A stretch of 64,000 bases of DNA from Hymenobacter gummosus (lineage in GTDB: Bacteria > Bacteroidota > Bacteroidia > Cytophagales > Hymenobacteraceae), in assembly GCF_003970915.1 (NCBI RefSeq), contig NZ_RXOF01000014.1, positions 124,001-188,000 of the forward strand. Reading direction: 5' to 3'. Every line of letters starts with the position of its first letter. Position 1 is the stretch's first letter. Positions 25,088 to 33,291 of the stretch are shown here, piece after piece. The position numbers and the translations under genes are program-made. Under the pieces are notes generated by a model. The model searched no databases. It was not told the origin of the DNA and was given only the letters and a program-made list of their open reading frames with translations.

Positions 25088-25366
25088 ATGTCCCCCGAGC
25101 CCCGCCCCGATTCCACCCTCACCCTCAGCGACCGGCTGGCCCTGGAGCGCACCCGCCTTGCCAACGAGCGCACCGTGCTGGCCTACCTGCGCACCGGCAT
25201 GGCCCTGGTGGTGGCCGGCTTCTCGCTCATCAACTTCTTCCGCGAGCACGTCTACGTCTGGTTGGGCGTCTGCTTCGTGCCCGTGGGCGTGGGCACCGTG
25301 CTGCTGGGCGTGGGCCGCTTCCGCGCCAAGCGCCGCCGCATCCGCGAGGCCATGCAACGCCCCTGA
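25088..25366 (+). CDS. DUF202 (YidH-like) small membrane protein
   Basis: A 92-aa protein from the ATG at 25088 (MSPEPRPDSTLTLSDRLALE). The segment LANERTVLAYLRTGMALVVA is the DUF202 signature (NERTxLAYxRT), followed by a second helix (VYVWLGVCFVPVGVGTVLLG) and a basic end (RFRAKRRRIREAMQ). Family members are small inner-membrane proteins of unknown function. In E. coli the relatives are YidH and YidG. It stands alone here, next to a decayed gene. Confidence 0.85.
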   Translation: MSPEPRPDSTLTLSDRLALERTRLANERTVLAYLRTGMALVVAGFSLINFFREHVYVWLGVCFVPVGVGTVLLGVGRFRAKRRRIREAMQRP

Positions 25367-25393
25367 GCCCGCCGCTGCCCCCGCTCCTCTAGG

Positions 25394-25770
25394 CTGCCCG
25401 CCCGCTCCCTGCTCTGCCCATTGCTGGTATTGCCGAGCCTGCCCGTGCTGCGCGGCCAGGCCCCGCCCCTCAAGGCCCGGGACCGAACCCTCGGCGGCAG
25501 CGGCGACGACCGCCCCACCTGCGCCCTGCAAACCGCTGACGGCGGCTACCTCCTCGGCCCCAGCAGCGCCTCCGAACGCGGCAGCGACCAATCCGACAAC
25601 CACCGCGGCCCCGCCGCCCCCCCGATTACTGGCTGCTGCGCCTCCACCGGCCGCCGGCTCTGGCCCCGAACCGTCGGCAGCAGCAGCATCGACGAGCTGC
25701 AGGCCGCCGTGGCCACCCCCAGCGGCGGCTTCCCGCTGGCCGGCCCCGGCTTCGGCGACCAATCCCAGCC
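25394..25770 (+). pseudogene. remnant of a secreted delta-60/'GGSGDD' repeat protein
   Basis: The conceptual product contains RDRTLGGSGDDRPTCALQTA, DGGYLLGPSSASERGSDQS and later WPRTVGSSSIDELQAA with GGFPLAG. These match the repeat of Bacteroidota secreted proteins of the type KTFGGSGDDxLxxxxxTxDGGYILGG. The start codon is missing (the signal-like region begins with CTG at 25394), the PDYWLLRL link is shifted out of frame near 25620, and no C-terminal sorting domain follows. It is therefore the decayed 5' end of a larger T9SS-type gene. Confidence 0.6.
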
Positions 25771-25834
25771 CCGCCCGCCCGGCGGGGCTTACCGGGCGCC
25801 TGCCCCTGCCGGCCCGCGCCGGGCCTTTCAAACG

Positions 25835-26040
25835 CCAAAGCCCCTCCGGCAAATTGCCGAAGGGGCTTCAGAAGAGGGCTGGTCGCCACGGGTAGTCCCA
25901 CACCTGAAACCACCCGAAGTTGCCGCATTACTGGCGGCCAGCCTCCCTGTCTTAAACGGGGCGCCCCCGGCCCGTGTGGCGCCATTACTACGCAAATGCC
26001 GCCGGGAAAAAGGCGGATTTTGCCCTGCGTAGTTGTGCCC
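25835..26040 (-). ncRNA. structured RNA, copy 1 of a two-copy family
   Basis: Read on the minus strand, 26032-25988 forms CTACGCA...TGCGTAG with an inner CCGCC/GGCGG hairpin. 25943-25877 forms GGCTGGCCGCC paired with GGCGACCAGCC, enclosing CGGGTGG/CTACCCG around the loop TTTCAGGTGTGGGA. A terminator hairpin (25867-25839) follows with a weak T-rich tail. The same architecture, with different stem bases but the same loops, recurs at 33292-33500. It lies between a decayed gene and the STAS gene and contains no convincing ORF. The 5' end may extend to about 26100. Not a known RNA family that I recognise. Confidence 0.65.
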
Positions 26041-26236
26041 GGCCCCGGCCCGCCCCACCGCCCGGCGCGGGCAGTTACCAGCCCCGAAGCCGTAGTTAGC
26101 GCAGGCTAAAAGCCGGGTTTACACGCTTACCCTTCGGCGCCAGGATGTGGAAATTTGAATCAAGTCGGCCGCTACCAGCCGGGCCCTGCCGCCCCGCTAA
26201 GCCGACCCGGCCCTCATCTTTTCCATCCGACCAGCC

Positions 26237-26542
26237 ATGCCTACTACCCCCGCGTCCGCCCCAGGGCTTATGGCCCCCGCCACGCCCGTCGACCTGGACC
26301 TCGTCGATGCCCAGCAGCTGGCCCGGGAGCTGCGCCAGCAGCCCGCCTCCCCGCACCGCCCCCAGCTGCTGATCGACTGCAGCCAGCTCCAAAGCCTGCA
26401 CACGCTCGGCGTCAGCCACGTCATCTCGCAGCTGCTGACCCTGCACCGCGCCGGCGCCGACATCTGGCTGCGCAACGCCAGCCCCCTGCTGCGCCGCTGC
26501 CTGCAGCTGCTCAAGCTCAACCAGCTGTTTCACGCCACCTGA
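26237..26542 (+). CDS. STAS-domain (anti-sigma antagonist-like) protein
   Basis: A 101-aa protein. LDLVDAQQLARELRQQ, PQLLIDCSQLQSLHTLGVSH and AGADIWLRNASPLLRRCLQL follow the strand-helix order of STAS domains, with the phosphorylatable-region loop at DCSQLQSLHTLG. Single-domain STAS proteins act as antagonists of anti-sigma factors or in stressosome-like switches. The usual phospho-Ser/Thr would be S or T in LQSLHTLG. No kinase or phosphatase gene is adjacent. The ATG at 26237 is preferred. Confidence 0.75.
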   Translation: MPTTPASAPGLMAPATPVDLDLVDAQQLARELRQQPASPHRPQLLIDCSQLQSLHTLGVSHVISQLLTLHRAGADIWLRNASPLLRRCLQLLKLNQLFHAT

Positions 26543-26671
26543 CGGCCGCCGGCAGCCCGCCGGGGTAGCACGGCGGTGGGCTGTACTACCACTATCGTCG
26601 AACGCAGACCAGCAAGCCCCCAATCCCGCCTTTCCCCCAACCCCAAGCAGCCCCGAGCCACCTGCCCGCCC

Positions 26672-26699
26672 AAACGCCCCGGCCCCCGCCGGGGCGTTT
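26672..26699. terminator. hairpin terminator after the STAS gene
   Basis: AAACGCCCCGG and CCGGGGCGTTT pair around a short C-rich loop; the flanks (CAAAC, TTTGT) give T-rich ends on both strands. The following 220 bases to the next gene hold no recognised feature other than a C-rich leader. Confidence 0.75.
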
Positions 26700-26919
26700 G
26701 TCATTTAATGTGCCCACTCCGTGCCCGCCGAAACGCCCCTCCCGATTCGCCGAAGAAATCCGCCCGGTGGCCGATAATCCGGCAGGGTTAAGCGACAGTT
26801 GCCCCCGGGCCGCGCCGCCGCGCCCCAGGCTGGCACCCGGCTTGCAAAAAGCCTGGCAAGCGGTTGGATACCTCGCCGCCCCTCACTTCACCCATCTCAC
26901 CCCCAACCACTTGCTTGCC

Positions 26920-27255
26920 ATGAAAGCCTCCCTGTTTTCCTTCGTTGCCGCCCTGGGCCTGTTTGCTTCGTCTGCCGCCTCCTTTGCCGCCCCGGCCGCC
27001 CCGCCCTTCAAAGACCGCCGCGAAACGAGCCGCTACGAGCGGGAGCGGGCCGAACGCGAACGAGCCGAGCGCGCCCGCCGCGAAGCCGCCGAGCGGGCCC
27101 GGCGTGAAGCGGCCGAGCGGCAGCGCCGCCAGGAGCTGGAGCGCCAGCGCCAGCTCGAAGCCCAGCGCCGCGCCGAGCGCGAACGAGCCGCCGAGCGGGC
27201 CCGCTGGGAAGCCCAGCACCGCAATGACCGCCACGACGACCGCGGCCGCCGCTAG
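26920..27255 (+). CDS. small exported protein with a continuous Arg/Glu helix
   Basis: A 111-aa protein. The ATG at 26920 gives a signal peptide (MKASLFSFVAALGLFASSAA, cleavage near SFAAPA). After PPFKDRRETSRY come about 65 residues of E/R/A only, with the recurring 7-9 residue unit ERARREAAERA. The pattern of alternating acidic and basic residues fits a single stable alpha helix. The tail is HRNDRHDDRGRR. No function is recognised. Upstream start codons are possible but would put the signal peptide inside the protein. Confidence 0.6.
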   Translation: MKASLFSFVAALGLFASSAASFAAPAAPPFKDRRETSRYERERAERERAERARREAAERARREAAERQRRQELERQRQLEAQRRAERERAAERARWEAQHRNDRHDDRGRR

Positions 27256-27282
27256 TACCCCACCCCTGCCCAACCCCGCATC

Positions 27283-27312
27283 AGCCCCGGCCCCCAAGGC
27301 CGGGGCTTTTTC
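27283..27312 (+). terminator. rho-independent terminator
   Basis: AGCCCCGGCC pairs with GGCCGGGGCT around CCCAA, followed by TTTTTCG. It is 28 bases after the Arg/Glu-rich protein gene. The rest of 27256-27652 is filled by repeat A copy 4. Confidence 0.8.
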
Positions 27313-27380
27313 GTGCCCTGCCGCAAGCCCGCCACCTGCGGCGAAGAAGGGCTTGCCAACCCAAGCTGCAGAACGGTGCT

Positions 27381-27562
27381 AGGGCTAGTTCCCCTCCTCA
27401 GACGAGGAGGGGCTAGGAGTGGTTGAAAGATTAGAATTAGAAATTACTATCCGGCATCAGCACGCGAGATGTCTCGACAAGCTCGACATGACGTTCAGGT
27501 TTTATCGTTCTGACGGAAGGTCAACCACCCCTAGCCCCTCCTCAGCTGAGGAGGGGAACTAG
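27381..27562. repeat. repeat family A, copy 4, with inverted inner module
   Basis: Palindromes with cores CCTCAGACGAGG (left) and CCTCAGCTGAGG (right) and the GTGGTTGAAA / TCAACCACCCC flanks. The inner module reads CAGCACGCGAGATGTCTCGA then CAAGCTCGACATGACG (about 27456-27493), which is the opposite orientation to copy 3. The left flank CCAAGCTGCAGAACGGT is shared with copy 5, so the two copies bracketing 27653-28045 are recent relatives. Confidence 0.85.
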
Positions 27563-27652
27563 CCCTAGTGCTAGCCTTAAACAACCCCGCTCAACCATAA
27601 CGCTGCCCCCGCCCCGGCGTACCCCACGGAGTACCATTCCCCATCGTACGCC

Positions 27653-28045
27653 ATGCCTACCCAGCCCCGCCCCCGCCGTGCCCTCGACCTCATTTCGCCC
27701 CGCGCCCACGCCATTACCGACATCATCTGCTTTCCCATCATGCTGGGGCTGGCCGCCTGGGCCGCCCGCCGCAGCAAGCGGGCCGCTGCCATCATCCTGG
27801 CCAATACCCTCGGCGAAGGTTTTATGATGAGCATCACCCGCTTCGAGGCCGGCCTGTTTCCCCTGGTCAGCTTCCGCACCCACGCCCGCGTCGGGCAGGT
27901 CGGCGGCCCCCTCTGGCTGGCCCTGGGAGCCCTCACGCCCCGCGTGCCCCAGCCCGAGCGCACCGTGCTCATCATCCTGGGCCTGCTCCCCACCGTGCTC
28001 AACCACCTCAGCGACACCTCCGCCCAGGACGAGCCCGCCGCGTAA
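27653..28045 (+). CDS. membrane protein of unknown function
   Basis: A 130-aa protein with hydrophobic helices at about residues 20-37 (AITDIICFPIMLGLAAWAA), 44-54 and 103-115. DLISPRAHAITDI near the start and EGFMMSITRFEAGLFPLVSF in the middle resemble the SPW-repeat type of small membrane proteins (S-P-x-H-x-x-D near the start), without the tryptophan. The gene is bracketed by repeat A copies 4 and 5. Function unknown. Confidence 0.6.
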   Translation: MPTQPRPRRALDLISPRAHAITDIICFPIMLGLAAWAARRSKRAAAIILANTLGEGFMMSITRFEAGLFPLVSFRTHARVGQVGGPLWLALGALTPRVPQPERTVLIILGLLPTVLNHLSDTSAQDEPAA

Positions 28046-28102
28046 ACATGCGCCCCAGCGCCAAGAAACCAGGCCCAACAACCATTCAGAACCAACCCTT
28101 AA

Positions 28103-28145
28103 GCGTCATGCCGAGCCCGGCGAGGCATCTCGCGTGCTGACGCCG
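28103..28145. repeat. stand-alone copy of the inner module found inside family A
   Basis: GCGTCATGCCGAGCCCGGCG followed by AGGCATCTCGCGTGCTGACGCC. It equals the module nested in copies 3, 4, 6 and 7 of family A but lies outside any of them, just left of copy 5. It is a small inverted repeat itself (GCGTCA...TGACGC). Confidence 0.7.
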
Positions 28146-28169
28146 GGGAGCTAACAGCTAGTTTACCAA

Positions 28170-28326
28170 GCTGCAGAACGGTATTAGGGCTAGTTCCCCT
28201 CCTCAGTTGAGGAGGGGCTAGGGGTGGTTGAAAGATTAGAATTAGAAAGCTAAAAGCTAACTGACGTTCCAGAACGAGGTCAACCACCCCTAGCCCCTCC
28301 TCATCTGAGGAGGGGAACTAGCCCTA
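28170..28326. repeat. repeat family A, copy 5
   Basis: Palindromes with cores CCTCAGTTGAGG (left) and CCTCATCTGAGG (right), with GGGGTGGTTGAAA and TCAACCACCCC flanks, and no inner module in the loop. The left flank CCAAGCTGCAGAACGGT (28167-28183) matches copy 4. The rest of 28046-28501 holds the stand-alone inner module and the likely promoter of the amylase gene. Confidence 0.85.
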
Positions 28327-28433
28327 GCATCGTTCCGCGACTGGGGTTAGCTTAGCCGTTAGCTCCCCAGTAGTCGTCCGCCCCCCTTCTCCTTTTTCAT
28401 GTCACGCATCACGCGAGGCCGGGCCGCCGAGCT

Positions 28434-28462
28434 TTTTATCCGCGTCCGGGGTCGTATCTTTA
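28434..28462 (+). promoter_or_regulatory. promoter candidate for the amylase gene
   Basis: TATCTTTA at 28455-28462 fits TAnnTTTG except for the last base. A T-rich -33 region (CTTTTTATC) lies at 28432-28440. A start point about 10 bases later leaves a leader of roughly 30 bases before the GTG at 28502. Confidence 0.35.
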
Positions 28463-28501
28463 TAAAAATATTCCGCAAGTTTCCCCGTCACCCACCCGCC
28501 C

Positions 28502-31051
28502 GTGAAGCGACTCTTATTCTACCTGCTGCTGCTCGGCAGCTTTAGCGCCGGGGCCGTGCCCCTCACCTTCCGCGTCGACATGAGCCAGCAGACGGTGGCG
28601 CCCACGGGCGTGCACGTGGCCGGCAACTTCCAGGCCGCCGCCGGCTTCGGCGCCGACTGGAACCCGGCCACCACCCTGCTCACCGACCCGGACAATGACC
28701 GCATCTACGAGGTGACGGTGAACGTGCCGGCCGGCACTTACCTCTACAAATTCGTGAACGGCAACGCCTGGGGCGGGGCCGAGCTGCCCCCCACCTCCTG
28801 CGGCGTGGCCGACGGCGGCGGCAACGTGAACCGCCAGGTGACCCTGGGCAGCACCGCCCAGCGCCTCACCGCCGTGCCCTTCGGCGGCTGCCCCACGCTG
28901 GTGACCTTCCGGGTAAACATGCGCGGGCAGACCGTCACCCGCGCCGGCGTGCACGTGATGGGCAACTTCCAGACCCTGGCCGGCTACGCCTCGAACTGGG
29001 ACCCCACCGCCATTGCCCTCACCGACAACAACGGCGACGACATCTACGAGGCCCAGGTGGCCCTGCCCGCCCCCGGCCGCTTCTTCTACCGCTTCGTCAA
29101 CGGCACCACCACCTCGGAAACCGTGCCCGCCACCTGCGGCACCGACGACGGCACCGGCACCGGCGCCCTGGCCCGCGTGTACAACGCCACCGCCGCCGTC
29201 AACGACGTGGCGGCCGTGTGCTTCGGCACCTGCCAGACCTGCGGCCCCTCGCTCACGGGCTACGCCACCCACTGGTGGAACGAGGCCGTGTTCTACGAAA
29301 TCTTCGTGCGCAGCTTCTACGACTCCAACGGCAACGGGCAGGGCGACTTCGTGGGCCTCACCCAGAAGCTGGACTACCTCAACGACGGCAACCCCAACAC
29401 GACTTCGGACCTGGGCATCACCGGCATCTGGCTGATGCCCATGATGGAGTCGCCGAGCTACCACGGCTACGACGTGACCAACTACAAGGCCACCGAGCCC
29501 GACTACGGCACCATGGCCGAGTTCGAAGCCTTTCTGGCCGCCGCCCACCAGCGCGGCATCAAGGTCATCGTCGACCTGGTGCTCAACCACTCCTCCGACC
29601 AGCACCCCTGGTTTCAGCAGTCGGCCAGCTCCGCGGCCAGCCCCTTCCGCGACTGGTACCGCTGGTCGAGCACCAACCCCGGCCTGGGCTGGTACCAGCG
29701 CAACGGCAGCTACTACTACGGCTACTTCTGGAGCGGCATGCCCGACCTGAACTGGCGCAACCCGCAGCTGAAAGCCGCCATGTGGGACGCCTCCCGCTTC
29801 TGGCTGCGCAAGGGCGTCGACGGCTACCGCCTCGACGCGGTGAAGTACCTGGTGGAAAACGGCTCGGTTATCGAAAACACGCCCGAAACCTTTAGCGTGC
29901 TGGAGGAATTCCACGACTCGGTGCGGGCCGTAAACCCCAATGCCTTTACCGTGGGCGAGGCCTGGTCGGCCACCCCGCAGGTGGTGCCCTACGTGGTCAA
30001 TCAGCGCCTCGACGTGTGCTTTGAGTTCGACCTGGCCTCGGCCATTCTGAGCAGCGTCAACGCCGGCAACCCCGCCGCCCTACGCCAGCAGTTGAGCGTG
30101 GTCGACGCCAGCTACCCCAAGCTGCAGTACGCCACCTTCCTCTCCAACCACGACCAGAACCGCGTGATGGATTTGCTCGGCGGCAACCTGGCCCGCATGA
30201 AGCAGGCCGCGGCCCTGTACCTGACCATGCCCGGCGTGCCCTTCCTCTACTACGGCGAGGAGCTGGGCCAGACCGGCTCGGGCGTGGACGAGGAAAAGCG
30301 CAAGCCCATGCAGTGGACCAGCGGTGCCAATGCCGGCTTCACCACCGGCACGCCCTGGCGTAGCCCCAGCGCCAACTACCCGCAGGTGAACGTGGCCACC
30401 CAGCAGGCCGACCCGGCTTCCTTGCTCAACCACTACAAGCGGCTCATTGGCCTGCGCAACGCCCACCCCACGCTGCGCACCGGCTACCTGCTGCCCCTCA
30501 CCAGCCCCACCACTTCCCTGCTCGGCTACGCCCGCGTGAAAGACCAGGAAGCCGTGCTCGTCGTGAGCAACCTGGGCAGCGCCGCCGCCACTAGCCCCGC
30601 CCTGAGCATGGCCCTCTCGACGCTGCCCGCCGGCAATTACCAGGTCACCGAGCTGCTCTCGGGCCAGAGCGCCGGCAGCCTCACCCTCGACGCCCAGGGC
30701 GGCCTGAGCAGCTGGACGCCCGCCAGCCTCGGCGCCCTGCCCGCCAACCAGACCTGGCTGCTGCGCCTGGTGCCCACCAACCCCACGGCTACCACCGCGG
30801 CCCAAGCCAACGCCGCCCTGCAGCTCTACCCCAACCCCGCCAGCAGCCAGGTGCAGCTGCGCTTCACGGCCCCGGCCGCCGGCCCCGCCCAGCTGCGCGT
30901 GTACGACCCGCAGGGCCGCCTGCTGCGCAGCGCCGCCTTCACCGGCCCCAGCCACACGCTCGACACCAGCACCTGGGCCGCCGGGGTGTACTTCCTGCGC
31001 GTGCAGGCCGGTACCCGCACCGCCGTGCAGCGCCTGGTGGTGACGCACTAA
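28502..31051 (+). CDS. secreted GH13 alpha-amylase with two starch-binding-like modules and T9SS tail
   Basis: An 849-aa protein from a GTG start with a signal peptide (VKRLLFYLLLLGSFSAGAV). Two related beta modules come first (each opens TFRVxMxxQTV and contains GVHVxGNFQ), at about residues 20-120 and 137-240. The GH13 barrel spans about 250-650. Its catalytic residues are D445 in GYRLDAV, E486 in VGEAWS and D551 in LSNHDQNR, and DLVLNHSSDQHPW is conserved region I. A beta C-domain and a Por-type T9SS tail (LYPNPASSQV to VQRLVVTH) complete it. It would cut alpha-1,4-glucans outside the cell. No susCD genes are nearby. Confidence 0.93.
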   Translation: MKRLLFYLLLLGSFSAGAVPLTFRVDMSQQTVAPTGVHVAGNFQAAAGFGADWNPATTLLTDPDNDRIYEVTVNVPAGTYLYKFVNGNAWGGAELPPTSCGVADGGGNVNRQVTLGSTAQRLTAVPFGGCPTLVTFRVNMRGQTVTRAGVHVMGNFQTLAGYASNWDPTAIALTDNNGDDIYEAQVALPAPGRFFYRFVNGTTTSETVPATCGTDDGTGTGALARVYNATAAVNDVAAVCFGTCQTCGPSLTGYATHWWNEAVFYEIFVRSFYDSNGNGQGDFVGLTQKLDYLNDGNPNTTSDLGITGIWLMPMMESPSYHGYDVTNYKATEPDYGTMAEFEAFLAAAHQRGIKVIVDLVLNHSSDQHPWFQQSASSAASPFRDWYRWSSTNPGLGWYQRNGSYYYGYFWSGMPDLNWRNPQLKAAMWDASRFWLRKGVDGYRLDAVKYLVENGSVIENTPETFSVLEEFHDSVRAVNPNAFTVGEAWSATPQVVPYVVNQRLDVCFEFDLASAILSSVNAGNPAALRQQLSVVDASYPKLQYATFLSNHDQNRVMDLLGGNLARMKQAAALYLTMPGVPFLYYGEELGQTGSGVDEEKRKPMQWTSGANAGFTTGTPWRSPSANYPQVNVATQQADPASLLNHYKRLIGLRNAHPTLRTGYLLPLTSPTTSLLGYARVKDQEAVLVVSNLGSAAATSPALSMALSTLPAGNYQVTELLSGQSAGSLTLDAQGGLSSWTPASLGALPANQTWLLRLVPTNPTATTAAQANAALQLYPNPASSQVQLRFTAPAAGPAQLRVYDPQGRLLRSAAFTGPSHTLDTSTWAAGVYFLRVQAGTRTAVQRLVVTH

Positions 31052-31071
31052 GCCCGCCCGGCAGACCACAC

Positions 31072-31107
31072 GCAACAAAGGCACCCCGCTCGGGGTGCCT
31101 TTGTTGC
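31072..31107. terminator. strong hairpin terminator after the amylase gene
   Basis: GCAACAAAGGCACCCC (31072-31087) pairs perfectly with GGGGTGCCTTTGTTGC (31092-31107) around GCTC; the stem contains its own T-run on the 3' side. It lies 20 bases after the stop codon. Confidence 0.85.
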
Positions 31108-31242
31108 ATTCGGCCGCCTCACCTACCGGGCCTTTAGCGCCTCGCGTCGCGCTGGTTGAGGCCTGTGGTGTGCGGCGGCCCGCACAACGCCGCAGCGGCT
31201 ACCCCGGCCGGAGCTATTACCCGCACTACCGCTGCCTACCCG

Positions 31243-31274
31243 TTGCGCCGCATGGGCGGGCTGCTCTATCTTCG
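31243..31274 (+). promoter_or_regulatory. promoter candidate for the 31315 gene
   Basis: TTG at 31243-31245 is followed after 21 bases by TATCTTCG at 31267-31274, matching TAnnTTTG in seven of eight positions. The ATG follows 40 bases later. Confidence 0.4.
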
Positions 31275-31314
31275 CCGCTTTGATTTGCCTGCATTATCCG
31301 TCATTTCCTGCCCT

Positions 31315-31824
31315 ATGAACTCGTTTCATCGCCGCATCCTGTCGGCCTCCCTGTTGCTGACGCTGAGTGGCGCCGCCTATGCCCAAACCCCGGACGCCCC
31401 GGCGGCTACTCCCGCCGCAGCCGCTCCGGCTGCCCCGGCCCCCGCTGCGGCCCTGCTCAAGCCCGACCAGGTAACCGGGGAGCATTACAAAACCTACCTC
31501 TACAAGCGCTACGCCGCCGACGAGCAGGCCACCAAGGCCATTCGCCTGTTTGCCCGCCGCCAGACCGGCGGGGCCGTGTGGCTGGGCACCGGGGCCGGCG
31601 TCATCGGCTTCGTGGCTTCGCAGACGGGCACCAAAACCGACCCGTCCGGCGGTACCACCACCGTTACCGTCACGCCCGTGGGCTGGGCGGTGCTGCTGGG
31701 CTTGTTCGGCGGCGTGGGCATCGGCAAGCTCGCCCGCTTCAGCAACGAGAAGCTCTACCTGGCCCTGGCCGCCTACGAGAAAGACCACGCCTTTCCGCAC
31801 TACGTAGCCCGCCGCATCGACTAA
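31315..31824 (+). CDS. exported protein with glycine-rich hydrophobic hairpin
   Basis: A 169-aa protein with a signal peptide (MNSFHRRILSASLLLTLSGA, cleaved near AYAQTP). An Ala/Pro-rich stretch follows, then KTYLYKRYAADEQATKAIRL. Two hydrophobic glycine-rich segments (AVWLGTGAGVIGFVAS and GWAVLLGLFGGVGIGKLARF) flank a TDPSGGTTTVTVTP turn. The end is EKDHAFPHYVARRID. Such a layout suggests a membrane-inserted hairpin after export. I do not recognise the family. Confidence 0.65.
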   Translation: MNSFHRRILSASLLLTLSGAAYAQTPDAPAATPAAAAPAAPAPAAALLKPDQVTGEHYKTYLYKRYAADEQATKAIRLFARRQTGGAVWLGTGAGVIGFVASQTGTKTDPSGGTTTVTVTPVGWAVLLGLFGGVGIGKLARFSNEKLYLALAAYEKDHAFPHYVARRID

Positions 31825-31966
31825 GCCGCCGCCGCAAAAGCCGTTTTTCTCGGGCCGCCGCCGCGTTTCGAGGCCGGCTGCGGGCGGGGTATATCCCGCC
31901 GGCGGCCGGCCGCGTATCAGGCCGCAGCTACTTGCTTCTTGGTCACGCCCTTCCCCGGCTATCGGC

Positions 31967-32359
31967 ATGGATGTTCTGTATGATACGCCGCCCCTGTCCA
32001 TCTACCTCGACCGCGCCCACCACTGGCTGTACGTGGAGTGGAAAGGCAACCACACGGCCGCGTCGGCCCGCAGCGGCGGGGAGCTGATTCTGCAGCACTT
32101 GCGCAGCTGCGCCTGCCACAAGATGCTCAACGACAACAGCCAGGTCACCAGCGAATGGGAGGCCGGGGCGCGCTGGGTGGGCAGCGAATACTACCAGCAG
32201 CTGGCCCGCCTGGGCATGCGCCACGTGGCCTGGGTGTGCCCGCCCGACTGGGGCGCCCGCCGCTCCATGGAACTGGCCATGCAGTTTGTCACCCGCCCCG
32301 TGGTAGTGCTCTTCGACGACGTGGCTTCCGCCTACAGCTGGCTGGCCCGCCAGCGCTGA
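31967..32359 (+). CDS. SpoIIAA/STAS-like single-domain protein
   Basis: A 130-aa protein. The strand-helix order (IYLDRAHHWLYVEWKGNHTA, SGGELILQHLRSCACHKMLN, DNSQVTSEWEAGARWVGSEY, HVAWVCPPDWGARRSMELAM, PVVVLFDDVASAYSWLA) matches the STAS/SpoIIAA-like proteins common in Bacteroidota. The usual D-N-S at the phosphorylation loop is visible. The role would be as a signalling antagonist, but no partner gene is adjacent. A second, unrelated STAS protein is encoded at 26237. Confidence 0.65.
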   Translation: MDVLYDTPPLSIYLDRAHHWLYVEWKGNHTAASARSGGELILQHLRSCACHKMLNDNSQVTSEWEAGARWVGSEYYQQLARLGMRHVAWVCPPDWGARRSMELAMQFVTRPVVVLFDDVASAYSWLARQR

Positions 32360-32423
32360 GCTGCCCAACCTTCGGCGCGGCGGCGCGGTTTAGCCGGCGT
32401 ACGCCTACTCAAACGCCCCGCCC

Positions 32424-32900
32424 ATGGACGCCACCACCCGCCAGCAGCTGCTCGCCCACCTCACCGCCCTGCTCGAAGAAGGCCACGCCCACGTCACCTT
32501 CGAGGCCGCTACCGCCGACGTGCCGGCCGCGCTGCTGAACCGCACCGTGCCCGAGCTGCCCTACTCCCTCTGGCAGCTGGCCGAGCACGTGCGCATTGCC
32601 CAGCACGACATCCTCGCCTTCAGCGAAGGCACCGACTACCAGGAGCTGCAGTGGCCCGCCGACTACTGGCCCGCCGACGAAGGCGACGCGGCCCGCTGGC
32701 AGGCCACGCTGACGCAGGTGCAGCAGGACCGCCGCCGCTTCCTGGCTTACCTGCAAGACCCCGCCCACGATTTGCTGGCGCCCCTGCCCCACGGCAGCGG
32801 CCAGACGCTGCTGCGCGAGGCCCTGCTCATTGCCGACCACAACGCCTACCACACCGGGCAGATTATCCTGCTGCGCCGCCTGCTGGGCAACTGGGAGTAG
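32424..32900 (+). CDS. DinB-family metal-binding protein
   Basis: A 158-aa four-helix-bundle protein of the DinB/YfiT superfamily. The metal-binding histidines are in LAEHVRIAQHDIL and LIADHNAYHTGQIILLRRLL. The family includes metal-dependent thiol transferases and proteins of unknown function. It is one of three DinB-type genes in this window (others at 56538 and 59923); they are diverged from each other. It is followed by a long non-coding stretch with structured RNA copy 2. Confidence 0.8.
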   Translation: MDATTRQQLLAHLTALLEEGHAHVTFEAATADVPAALLNRTVPELPYSLWQLAEHVRIAQHDILAFSEGTDYQELQWPADYWPADEGDAARWQATLTQVQQDRRRFLAYLQDPAHDLLAPLPHGSGQTLLREALLIADHNAYHTGQIILLRRLLGNWE

Positions 32901-33291
32901 CCGGGGCGGCAGGTTTGGGGTGCCAGGCTCTTTGCTCGCCCTTGTGCGGCGTAGGGTCTCCGGCCCGGGCAGCCTTTCGCCACCCACGAGTTTATATGAA
33001 ATTTTTTATGCAAATTATTGTACCGAAACCGCCCCGGTGGGCATCTGGGTGCGGTGGCCCCTATCAGCTTCAGCCATGCAATACATTCCTGTCGCCCCGA
33101 ATTTTTCCCTTGAGGCTCACCCGCCTGCGGGGTAGCCCTGCCGCTGGCCCCGCGCCCCCGCGGGCAGCATACCGGCCTGCCCATCCACGGCCGCACCGGT
33201 CGGCGCCACCTGCTGCCGGGCGCGTGGCCGTAGCAGCCGCCCCGCTGCTCCTCTTGCCCCAGCAGGACCGTTAAACCGCGCCGGCACCACG
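32901..33291. other. non-coding stretch, no recognised feature
   Basis: 390 bases between the DinB gene and structured RNA copy 2. An AT-rich patch (33000-33030) is followed by GC-rich sequence. A 92-codon Arg/Pro-rich frame from 32996 has no coding character, and I do not call it. Confidence 0.5.

Noticed and set aside
24728-25852. Long minus-strand reading frame (374 codons) opposite DUF202
   Set aside because: It runs antisense to the DUF202 gene and through the 21-bp tandem repeats; composition is Gly/Ala/Val as expected for a GC-rich shadow.
32996-33274. 92-codon frame starting MKFFMQIIVPKPPRWA
   Set aside because: After ten residues it turns into Arg/Pro/Ala sequence with no fold or conservation pattern.
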